From Bin55 sp964511425 (GTDB lineage: Bacteria > Pseudomonadota > Gammaproteobacteria > Pseudomonadales > Azotimanducaceae): a DNA stretch of 17,869 bases. Below, piece by piece: positions 9,199-16,242 of the stretch. The DNA lies in the NCBI GenBank assembly GCA_964511425.1, contig CAZEFI010000039.1:1-17869 (forward strand). The letters are read 5' to 3'. The notes below the pieces were generated by a model. It was not told the origin of the DNA. It saw only the letters and a program-made list of their open reading frames with translations, and did no database searches. The position numbers and the translations under genes were made by a program. How positions within the stretch are numbered: position 1 is the stretch's first letter; the number at the start of each line of letters is the position of its first letter.

Positions 9199-11415
9199 TT
9201 AAGTTCGAACATAAGAGCCCACGTCCCCATTTTCGCCAAAAATGATCATTACGCCAGGATACCCTTCCACTTTCATCTCCTCCGTGATCGTTTCTAGCAG
9301 AACATCATCACATTCACTCATACGGACATCAACGCCATTAGGGTGCGAATGCCACTCTCCTACGTATCCAACTTGGCCACCTGTCCGCGTCTCAATTGCT
9401 ACAAGTTCCTCTCGCAGTTTTGCGTACCCCCTAACGAAAGACTCCTTTCGTTCTACACTGTCTCTTGGAGCTGGTAGCGCGTCGACGACGTACACGATCT
9501 GCCGCATTACATCAAAGTAACCGATTAACACACCACCCGTCTCCTTCGGTATACGCTGTAGACGATATCTGAAAGCGCGTTTAAGGATATCTTCGTCCAG
9601 AAGAATTTCCCATCCTTCACTCACAAATTGAACGGTTTTCCCAACCTTAACGGCAATCCGTTCGACGCTTCCGTCCTCGGCTAGCCGCCAAACTACAGTC
9701 TCGGCACCCTCACTAGCAGTTCGAATTTGACGACTTAGTAATCCACTAGCAAGTGCTAAGTCGTCCTGTGCCAACTGTGCGGCGCTGTCTAGACAACCGG
9801 CTCCATATCGAACGCCGGGTGCGACACCGATATGATCCACAAGCCTTTCATCGAACAGGATGCCCCGATAATATTGCGCCTCTAAGGAATCTAATCTCAA
9901 CTCTCGGTCTGTGTCCTCAATTAACATCACCACATGTTGGCCGGTAGGATTCACGAATAACGATGCAAGACGAGCAGTTCCATTTAGATCCCTTGCGAGA
10001 AATCTCGAGACTGCAATCGAAGTCGAGACATCCAAAATTAAATCCGCTTTTGCGTATGCAGACCGAAGATCGGTATTATCACTTTGAGCATACGTCCAAT
10101 GGGAACATTCCACTGGATTGTGAGGTGTTTCGCTTTTGCTGATTTGTTCTATAACCTTGGCTTTCGACTGTCCGACGGCGCATTCGCCCAAGCGATGTCT
10201 GGTTACGTTGTGAGGAAAAAACGTGTCTTGGTCGACTATTGTCCAACGACCCCAACCCATACGAGACAAATTATCGTGAATCTGAGAACCTAATGCCCCT
10301 GCACCAACCAGAACGACACTTAATTCGCGTTCACTTAATTCTAAACCACTTATATGTCGTGCCATTATTCGATCTAGACTCTTGATGGCCCGCCACGGCG
10401 AGACTTTGATGTGTTTGGTGATCCCTTTGTTTACTTCTCCATTCGCCAACGGTACAAGAACACTTGAGGGACCTTGACTATCAAAGCGGCCACTTGCAAC
10501 CGCCAGTTCCCGCATTGTGTGCACTGCGAACGCCAAATATTGCACTGACTCTAACCTTTCTCCGGTTTTGTCTACCTTTAACCTTGGCAACTTCACAAGA
10601 ATCACCACTTCGTCGTCGTCATGAGCACGATTTCTTGACGAAAACCATATAAGCAAACGAGAACGCAAGGTTGCCCAAAGGTCAATGCCCACCTCCTTTA
10701 GAACCATTTCTAACTCATCCATGTTCTCTGGACTGTCGAGCATCGCCTGTAATCCGACCGGTTTAGCGACAACCGGCGCGCAATACACTTTCCTTGTGTC
10801 TCCAACACTTTCGGTGGAAACTTCCGTAAGCTTTACCGTGTATGGGATCATCCTATTGTCGCTCACAATAGTCGCAACGAATACCTGTTCTCCCACTTGT
10901 TCGTCAAACATGTTCTCGGGAAATATGATCGCGTTAGAACTTTCAAACAAATACGGTTCAGGAGCCTGGTCCATCAAATGTAATTCATCTACCGCTGTCC
11001 GTGTCAACCAATGCAATAAATCTCTCAAGAAACGCGCTCCAGTCCACCGTAACTGCACTTCTGACCATGGATCTTCATACACACAAAGGCTTTTGGGTGT
11101 TTCAGCGGGAGTGCAGTTCAAATGTGGTACTCTTGGGAAATCTTCTCGCAAAGACGTTACAACAGGATTCACGCATTCTCCCAGTCGGAAAGCTAAAGCT
11201 AGCCGTTCTACGGATCTAATGTCGTAAATCAGGTCTTGTGGTAATTCAGGTTCGACATCAATTACAACCACCTCTTCCGCGCGTCCATCGATTTTGCGCG
11301 TGCGAGCTTCCACCATCTTCGCCGTTGGAAACCATTGAATCGCGTCGCGTACTTGACGCGCACCCGTAGTCGTCAGCGTATTAGGATCAATTTGTTCTCC
11401 TTCCACGGTATACAT
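9199..11415 (-). CDS. E2-E1-JAB fusion: Ubl-type conjugating, activating and deconjugating protein
   Basis: One chain of 738 residues with three modules. Residues about 60-160 are E2-like: DFPRVPHLN (92-100), candidate catalytic Cys111 in SLCVYED, then a Trp-rich helix and ELH (His146), much like the E2 half of CBASS Cap2. Residues about 170-350 are a linking region not recognised. Residues about 362-570 are a ThiF/E1 domain with VLVGAGALGS (368-377), Asp395, Asn403 and Arg406 for ATP binding, and Cys541 in GAGCLDS as likely catalytic Cys. Residues about 605-738 are a JAB/JAMM metalloprotease with Glu625, His689, His691, Ser700 and Asp703. I start at the ATG at 11415 (TGATG overlap with the MBL stop); a TTG one codon upstream is possible. 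Cap2 is normally E2-E1 with a separate Cap3 JAB, so this is a Cap2-Cap3-like fusion. Confidence 0.88.
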   Translation of the reverse strand: MYTVEGEQIDPNTLTTTGARQVRDAIQWFPTAKMVEARTRKIDGRAEEVVVIDVEPELPQDLIYDIRSVERLALAFRLGECVNPVVTSLREDFPRVPHLNCTPAETPKSLCVYEDPWSEVQLRWTGARFLRDLLHWLTRTAVDELHLMDQAPEPYLFESSNAIIFPENMFDEQVGEQVFVATIVSDNRMIPYTVKLTEVSTESVGDTRKVYCAPVVAKPVGLQAMLDSPENMDELEMVLKEVGIDLWATLRSRLLIWFSSRNRAHDDDEVVILVKLPRLKVDKTGERLESVQYLAFAVHTMRELAVASGRFDSQGPSSVLVPLANGEVNKGITKHIKVSPWRAIKSLDRIMARHISGLELSERELSVVLVGAGALGSQIHDNLSRMGWGRWTIVDQDTFFPHNVTRHRLGECAVGQSKAKVIEQISKSETPHNPVECSHWTYAQSDNTDLRSAYAKADLILDVSTSIAVSRFLARDLNGTARLASLFVNPTGQHVVMLIEDTDRELRLDSLEAQYYRGILFDERLVDHIGVAPGVRYGAGCLDSAAQLAQDDLALASGLLSRQIRTASEGAETVVWRLAEDGSVERIAVKVGKTVQFVSEGWEILLDEDILKRAFRYRLQRIPKETGGVLIGYFDVMRQIVYVVDALPAPRDSVERKESFVRGYAKLREELVAIETRTGGQVGYVGEWHSHPNGVDVRMSECDDVLLETITEEMKVEGYPGVMIIFGENGDVGSYVRT

Positions 11416-12530
11416 CAAGACTTCCCAGCCCGAGGGGGTGAACTACCTGTTAAAAACGGAGCACCTGCCATGCCTAGCGTACTAATCGCTACGCCGCGTT
11501 CACCGATCTTTACTTCTAGCACTTTAGGATTATTTTCGTTTGGGTGTTCCATAGTCACCACGAACTTTTTACCTTGCTTGTCTTCTATTGTTTTTCGGTA
11601 GGTCGCAGCTGCCTGGTGATGTGGTGGATCGATTGTGTCGTCGTTTGGAATCGGTGTGGAAGACGAGACAGCAACACCCCCCTTCTGACACTGGTTTAGT
11701 AGCCATTGAACACTAGGTGTGGGCTCGGTGTACTCGTTCCCTTTCTCTGGTCCAAGAGCGAGGTAGCTACAGTGGTGAGGTACGTTGTAGAGATCCCACA
11801 ACAATCGATCGTCGTTCCCATTCGCACAAGTGATTTCAACAATCCTATCCAAAACCTCCCAAGTAGAATCCCCCACCAATAAGTATCGTGTCTTTCTGTT
11901 TAATACTTCAAAGGTCGCATGCAATGTTATCGCGCTCTCGTTTCGCAAGACTGTCTCATCGTCTAAATCGTCGACAAAGGGTGAGTGTACAAAAAACTCA
12001 ATACCATCTGTACCGAGTTCAAATCCCGGTACCAGTTGGCCCGCGTCGGTGATCAATTCAATTCGATCTTCCAGCGAACAATCTTGTGATTCAAGCCACT
12101 CTTTCAATGCTGTTGGCTTGGAAAATACTCGGATACCTGAACCGTTCAGCAACCGGTACCGCGCCTCGCTCCGCCACACAGCTGCCTCCCCTGTCAATCC
12201 CTTCTCCAAGATTGCCGCGGCTGGTACCCATAATTCCTCGATCACCTTACGCTCTTCGCTTTGATACTTTTTCGCGTGTTCAAGGTAGAAGAAATCCGTG
12301 CTGTTGGCAATGTGATCATCGTCAAGATGTGTCAGTGCTAAAACATCGAACCCATTTCGGTCGACCGCAGACAACTCTGAACTCAATGTCTCCTTGAGAT
12401 CGATTCGTGTATCTTCTTCATCCTCCGCTTTTCGCCTATGACAGTAATCAAACAATAGCCTCTTACCGTTCTTTAACACAATCTGACTGCAGTCTCCATT
12501 TCCTACAGGATAAAATCTCACTTGATGCAT
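11415..12530 (-). CDS. ComEC-type metallo-beta-lactamase-fold hydrolase (MBL2)
   Basis: Metallo-beta-lactamase-fold protein of 371 residues without membrane segments, like the free form of the ComEC/Rec2 hydrolase domain. The beta-strand start VRFYPVGNGD (4-13) matches the family's VGxGD opening. The metal motif is HLDDDH (68-73), complete as HxDxDH; Asp221 in LVGDST and His252-His253 in VPHHCS supply further ligands, and PPHHQ (302-306) sits where ComEC has GHP. The ATG is preceded by GAGGA about 9 bases upstream. Its stop overlaps the next start. The C-terminal tail (about 355-371, TGSSPPRAGKS) looks unstructured. The substrate is unknown; nucleic acid or a nucleotide is plausible for this branch. 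An insertion (about 80-175) makes it larger than a minimal domain. Confidence 0.85.
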   Translation of the reverse strand: MHQVRFYPVGNGDCSQIVLKNGKRLLFDYCHRRKAEDEEDTRIDLKETLSSELSAVDRNGFDVLALTHLDDDHIANSTDFFYLEHAKKYQSEERKVIEELWVPAAAILEKGLTGEAAVWRSEARYRLLNGSGIRVFSKPTALKEWLESQDCSLEDRIELITDAGQLVPGFELGTDGIEFFVHSPFVDDLDDETVLRNESAITLHATFEVLNRKTRYLLVGDSTWEVLDRIVEITCANGNDDRLLWDLYNVPHHCSYLALGPEKGNEYTEPTPSVQWLLNQCQKGGVAVSSSTPIPNDDTIDPPHHQAAATYRKTIEDKQGKKFVVTMEHPNENNPKVLEVKIGERGVAISTLGMAGAPFLTGSSPPRAGKS

Positions 12531-12545
12531 TGTTAATATTCCTCT

Positions 12546-12740
12546 TTAATTGCTTCTCGATTCACTTAGCCCACCCAAGGGGTTCGATTCGAATGATCCA
12601 TACAGCGATCTAGCCGACAATTTCAAATTTGAACTATATGGGAGAATCAGAGGCGTGATGTTCCAATTCTCTCTCACGTCAGAATTACCGAACTCTTTGA
12701 GTTTGGATTTGATTTCGGACACATCTAGTGAGCCACGAAA
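12546..12740 (-). other. Open +1-frame continuation of the upstream MBL gene (possible frameshifted tail)
   Basis: In the +1 frame, reading continues from about 12740 to a TAA at 12546, giving about 64 residues that start VFRGSLDVSE and include a plausible helix (SEIKSKLKEFGNS). It stops 15 bases before the next ATG, normal spacing for this operon, whereas the annotated frame stops at 12685 and leaves a 154-base hole. Joining the frames yields TRGG followed by VVFRG, a reasonable last beta-strand for this fold. It may be a programmed +1 shift, a one-base mutation, a sequencing error, or chance. Confidence 0.4.
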
Positions 12741-13509
12741 CACCACCACGGGTGTTAGTCTGGAAAACTTGCCTCGCTACACGAGAGTAGACCCTGATCG
12801 CCTGTGAGTCAGGATGTCCGTATTGGTTGTCGACGCCGGCACTGATCAGCACAGTGTCTGGCGAAACAGCCAAAACCATACCTGGGTGTGCTGCATTTTT
12901 TGATCCGTGATGCGGAGCTGCCAAAATGTCTGCTGCAAGGGCATCGCCGAAAAGATCAACGATTCTATCCCAGCGTGAGTTCTCCGTGTCTCCGGTGACG
13001 AGGTATGTGAAACCACCCATTCCAATCCCCTCGACCTTCAAAACGATGCTACAGTTGTTGGAGTTGTCCATATCCTCGATATGCGGCGAAAAGAGTTCTA
13101 AGTTGAACACCTCAGACAGGTTGTCAAGGTAGCGCGAATTCAACCTGTCAAGACGGACAGGAACTCGAACGAGGGGGTACCGTGTATTTGATCGTCTCCG
13201 TTCGTGTTTGAGTATCACGTTGAACACACGGGTTGCGTTTTCTGTATCTTTGTAGTATTTAGGATACATTACCCATGCGGGCTGCCAGTGTTCCAATAAC
13301 CAATTCAATCCGATCGGATCTGCGTGATCTTCGTCAAAACCTGTCAAAACGATTCCTTCCAACTCACGCTGACGTAGAAAATTATCCACCTTCGAAACTG
13401 TTTCATCAGCTCTGTCAGATAACCAATTGGTGTCCACAGCAATCGCCTGATGCTGATGCCGGACAATCGCGAAATTACCTTGGCCTACGTAAAGCGTCAA
13501 TACGTCCAT
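12685..13509 (-). CDS. ComEC-type metallo-beta-lactamase-fold protein (MBL1), first metal histidine replaced
   Basis: MBL-fold protein of 274 residues. It begins DVLTLYVGQGN (2-12), the usual start of free ComEC-type domains. The metal motif reads GFDEDH (57-62), so the first His of HxDxDH is Gly57; Asp59, Asp61 and His62 remain. LVTGD (170-174), APHHGS (198-203) and QYGHP (229-233) are intact. A one-metal or altered enzyme is possible. The frame is open upstream to 13590, but the ATG at 13509 fits the fold start, lies 5 bases after the JAB stop, and has GGGAG 11 bases upstream. The C-terminus after about residue 256 (SWLTRCVRN onwards) may come from a shifted frame (see the 12546-12740 entry). 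Catalytic role is uncertain. Confidence 0.82.
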   Translation of the reverse strand: MDVLTLYVGQGNFAIVRHQHQAIAVDTNWLSDRADETVSKVDNFLRQRELEGIVLTGFDEDHADPIGLNWLLEHWQPAWVMYPKYYKDTENATRVFNVILKHERRRSNTRYPLVRVPVRLDRLNSRYLDNLSEVFNLELFSPHIEDMDNSNNCSIVLKVEGIGMGGFTYLVTGDTENSRWDRIVDLFGDALAADILAAPHHGSKNAAHPGMVLAVSPDTVLISAGVDNQYGHPDSQAIRVYSRVARQVFQTNTRGGVSWLTRCVRNQIQTQRVR

Positions 13510-13514
13510 GGGTC

Positions 13515-14429
13515 TTATATCTCCCGTTTTACAGCACACTCGTAAATTGAGCTGTTCAAGCATAACTCCAACGCTCGTACTGCCTTGCAAGCTTCGGTAA
13601 AGGGAGTATTACACAAATCGGAGCAATCGTGATTTGCTGGCATCGTTCTTATGTAATAGCGTATCTGGCTATCGTCTTCAATTTCAAGAACTCGCAACTC
13701 AACTGCCGTTCCATCCACAAGGGGTAATGTTCCCTTCCAAAACAGAGTACCGGATCGCACACCCAACCGTGGCTTCAACGAAGGATACAATAAATTGAAC
13801 ACCTCCTGGTCACGAGCACGAGTAGTTCTCACGTTGTCTGTTACAATTCGATCTATTTGCCACCCAATCTCGAAATTGGAAACGTCCTTCGGCCAGATTC
13901 GGGGTGCATCGACGATGTGAACACTTTCTGGTCCTACCTCGAAGACACCTTCATCTCCCCTATACAGAACGTAGTGTCGAACAGCGTAACGCTCCAAGCC
14001 GTCTCGGTCGCTAAAGTGCTGAGTCACAAGCAAAGCATAGAAAAAGTCCAAATTGTGAAGCTCATGGTTCACTATTCGACGATAAGTCGTAATGTCCCCA
14101 TTGCTTAGTTGTGGATAACCGTTGACGTGATGTGTATGCCAATTCCCAAGATGTTCTATTGATGGGTCACGGGCTTCAAGATTCCTGAAGATCTGGGTTT
14201 GATACTCGCCGTCTTGGAAGAAACTCGTTCTTGTTCGTTTGGCGTTTGGTCCTGGTTCGATCACACCTTGAACTCGAATCAAAAGAGTATTTCCCTCCCT
14301 AGCGAAGTGACCGACCATCCGCCCCCCTGTCTCCTCACACTCGTAGCGATCACATTCTTCAAACACGCTTTCCAGCACCTTGTTGGGAATTTCGATTTGC
14401 ACATTCCTGATGTGGTGTTTTTTGTTCAT
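13515..14429 (-). CDS. JAB/JAMM-family isopeptidase with extra C-terminal region
   Basis: Predicted zinc metalloprotease of 304 residues that would remove or mature a ubiquitin-like modifier. The JAMM residues are Glu33 (ETGG, 33-36), His98 and His100 in NWHTHH (96-101), Ser109 and Asp112 (LSNGD). This differs from the fused JAB downstream, which has EWHSHP. Residues about 170-304 are additional and not recognised; a beta-rich stretch FWKGTLPLVDG (230-240) and several Cys (269, 273, 281, 290, 298) stand out. I start at the ATG at 14429: it overlaps the E1 stop as ATGA and follows GGAGGG, while the open frame upstream to 14453 has no such site. Coupling to the E1 suggests that the two act on the same modifier. 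Confidence 0.85.
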   Translation of the reverse strand: MNKKHHIRNVQIEIPNKVLESVFEECDRYECEETGGRMVGHFAREGNTLLIRVQGVIEPGPNAKRTRTSFFQDGEYQTQIFRNLEARDPSIEHLGNWHTHHVNGYPQLSNGDITTYRRIVNHELHNLDFFYALLVTQHFSDRDGLERYAVRHYVLYRGDEGVFEVGPESVHIVDAPRIWPKDVSNFEIGWQIDRIVTDNVRTTRARDQEVFNLLYPSLKPRLGVRSGTLFWKGTLPLVDGTAVELRVLEIEDDSQIRYYIRTMPANHDCSDLCNTPFTEACKAVRALELCLNSSIYECAVKREI

Positions 14430-15268
14430 ACAAGCCCTCCGCAAACCTTGCAACCTTGCTGTGGTTGTAAAGTCATTCGTTGTAGTTCGAAGTTTCTGGA
14501 AAAGGGTGGTACAGACCGATTACCCCACACGAAATAATTATTTTCTAGTGGAACCATGAACTTTGGTCGTTTCGGTGTCGCCCTCCCAAGCGCATCAAGT
14601 GTAAGCCGAGTATGAAATGCCGCGATAAAGCTGATATCCACAGTTAACCCAGGTGAATCTTTTATTTCATCGATCTCTAAGTCGTACACTCTTTGCCGCT
14701 CCTCTTCGGACACTAGATCTATCTCGCGTACATTAGTTCGAAACCGCGTCCGGTCGAGAACTCCTTCGAGGCACGCTAGGCACCCATGTTCTTTTGGTTG
14801 ATATAGGTACGTTTCTCCCCCAATACCGCGGGTGAACACACGACCGACAGTGAAGGGTGTTGATTGATTCACACAAATCTCGTTTAACCGATAACGGCTC
14901 GCGTGGTTGTCAGTTCCTATTACGACAACACTCGCCCGTTTAACCTCTTCTTGAATTCCCTGCCAGGCAAGTAAATCTTCGTTAAACTCCTTGATCTCCA
15001 CATTTGGATTCCGGTCCCTAAGCACATCGGCCAGTGCTTTTGTCTTTTGCCAACCCAAGTACCGCATACCACATACGTGGCGAATCACGTTCTCGATTTC
15101 GAGTACATCCAGATCTACTAGAATGAAACGCTTTACACCTGACATAATCAACTGTAGTGCCACTTGCCCGCCGCCCGATCCGCATCCTGCGATAAGTACC
15201 CACAAGTCCTGGAAGGCTTCGACATCGAACAAATGCTCAATTCGCTTAAATAGTCGGTCGGTCGTCAC
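14426..15268 (-). CDS. ThiF/E1-like adenylating enzyme with zinc-type CxxC pairs
   Basis: Predicted ATP-dependent activator of a modifier C-terminus, 280 residues, close in size to MoeB/ThiF. It has the glycine loop IAGCGSGGGQ (26-35) and the ATP-binding run Asp52, Asp54, Glu57, Asn60 and Arg63, with lysines at 75 and 77. GTDNHASR (118-125) is the usual post-strand motif. CLAC (163-166) and CKVC (273-276) form the structural zinc site of this family. I find no obvious transthiolation Cys between them (the region about 205-230 has none), so it may hand on an acyl-adenylate or use Cys28 or another residue. GTG start, GTGA overlap with the E2 fusion gene, GAGGAAAGG upstream. Confidence 0.88.
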   Translation of the reverse strand: MTTDRLFKRIEHLFDVEAFQDLWVLIAGCGSGGGQVALQLIMSGVKRFILVDLDVLEIENVIRHVCGMRYLGWQKTKALADVLRDRNPNVEIKEFNEDLLAWQGIQEEVKRASVVVIGTDNHASRYRLNEICVNQSTPFTVGRVFTRGIGGETYLYQPKEHGCLACLEGVLDRTRFRTNVREIDLVSEEERQRVYDLEIDEIKDSPGLTVDISFIAAFHTRLTLDALGRATPKRPKFMVPLENNYFVWGNRSVPPFSRNFELQRMTLQPQQGCKVCGGLV

Positions 15269-15864
15269 CGATGCCTTTCCTCAGGCCAAATGGCTGTCTG
15301 TCTCCATATGCAGTAGTGCTGTATCCAACGCCTGAATAGCGCGACCGCATGCATGATATCGTGCTTGCCTGGATTCCACTCTGCGACAGCACCGTAGATA
15401 CACAAAGTGCCATTAGGCCAACGATGAGGACAACCGTCCTCAATAGGATCCGCCGTAATCACAGGAGCTTTATTTGGATAACCGTGCGGAAGAGTTACCG
15501 TGACTTCTAAGCGTGTTTCACCACTGAACTCTCGGAAACGAAATTGCATCTCTCGATTGTGGCTGATCGTAACGCGGTATTGCTCGTTCGAGTCGATAAG
15601 ACGGTCAAATTCTTCAGTCACCCGCGATTTCTGAATATCTGGTAGAAAGCTCGAAACAGGTACCAAACACGCTTTCTGCCGTCCGTTTCTCTCTATTAAA
15701 TATGCTGCTCCGTTTCTCGATACGTCGTCCAGTACCTCTCCCGCACTACTCCGCAATAGCATCATTGGTAGAGTCTTGAATTCGATGTGAGGCAATCGAA
15801 TTTGACTATCGATTTGCCGACCCGCAATCGACTCTACGATAGAGTAGTTCGCCTTCGAATCCAT
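15265..15864 (-). CDS. E2-like conjugating protein with Phd/YefM-antitoxin-like N-terminal domain
   Basis: Two-part protein of 199 residues. Residues about 27-75 (LLRSSAGEVLDDV, YLIERNGR, ACLVPVS) follow the Phd/YefM antitoxin fold: a short strand, a helix, then a beta-hairpin with N-G-R and a final xxLVP strand; this call is by pattern and moderately sure. Residues about 95-199 are E2/UBC-like: VTVTLPHGYPNKAPV (121-135), His147, candidate catalytic Cys155 in NGTLCIY, WNPGKHD (163-169) and a Trp-rich final helix. The ATG is 3 bases after the previous gene, with GGAG 9 bases upstream. The N-terminal part may tether the E2 to DNA or allow autoregulation, or may serve only for dimerisation. The E2 half resembles its upstream neighbour, so a duplication is likely. 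Confidence 0.78.
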   Translation of the reverse strand: MDSKANYSIVESIAGRQIDSQIRLPHIEFKTLPMMLLRSSAGEVLDDVSRNGAAYLIERNGRQKACLVPVSSFLPDIQKSRVTEEFDRLIDSNEQYRVTISHNREMQFRFREFSGETRLEVTVTLPHGYPNKAPVITADPIEDGCPHRWPNGTLCIYGAVAEWNPGKHDIMHAVALFRRWIQHYCIWRQTAIWPEERHR

Positions 15865-15867
15865 CCT

Positions 15868-16242
15868 TCAATGCTCCAACGACGCACCTGGCCACTTGCC
15901 AGTCTTTTGAAACACTTCGTACTTTGCTAGCCACTTGGCAGCTCGTTGAATGACAAACGTCAAATCATGCCGTCCAGGATTCCACATATGTGGATGTAGG
16001 TAGCAAATGCGTCCGTTCAGGTACACATGCTTCGTGGAAGACAATGTCGGTTTTCTTACTCGCACGCTGGGCATTATGTTAGGGTACGACTGTGGAAAAC
16101 TTATTTCTAACGTATATATTCGCATGTTAGTCTGAAGTGCGACCAGCACCATCATCCCGTCGCTATCCGAAGAATGATTTTCTACGTAGTCGAAATATCG
16201 CTGAGCGCTGGTAATTTCGTCACTTATGCGCACGATGTTCAA
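15868..16242 (-). CDS. Stand-alone E2/UBC-like conjugating enzyme
   Basis: Short E2-like protein of 124 residues, smaller than a eukaryotic UBC core. It shows the beta-meander YTLEISFPQSYPNIMP (43-58), His72, the active-site segment NGRICYLHP (76-84) with candidate catalytic Cys80, then WNPGRHD (87-93) and a helix ending KTGKWPGASLEH (113-124). The terminal TGxWPG-H pattern is, as I recall it, frequent in bacterial E2-like proteins linked to antiviral operons. The start is TTG at 16242, overlapping the previous stop as TTGA, with AGGAGAGG 11 bases upstream; a GTG three codons later is the alternative. It would take a modifier from the ThiF-like E1, or directly conjugate it to a target. Confidence 0.85.
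   Translation of the reverse strand: MNIVRISDEITSAQRYFDYVENHSSDSDGMMVLVALQTNMRIYTLEISFPQSYPNIMPSVRVRKPTLSSTKHVYLNGRICYLHPHMWNPGRHDLTFVIQRAAKWLAKYEVFQKTGKWPGASLEH

Noticed and set aside
13510..13590. An upstream start for MBL1 at 13590
   Set aside because: The extension overlaps the JAB coding end in another frame and precedes the natural beta-strand start of the fold; the ATG at 13509 has a Shine-Dalgarno and operon-like spacing.
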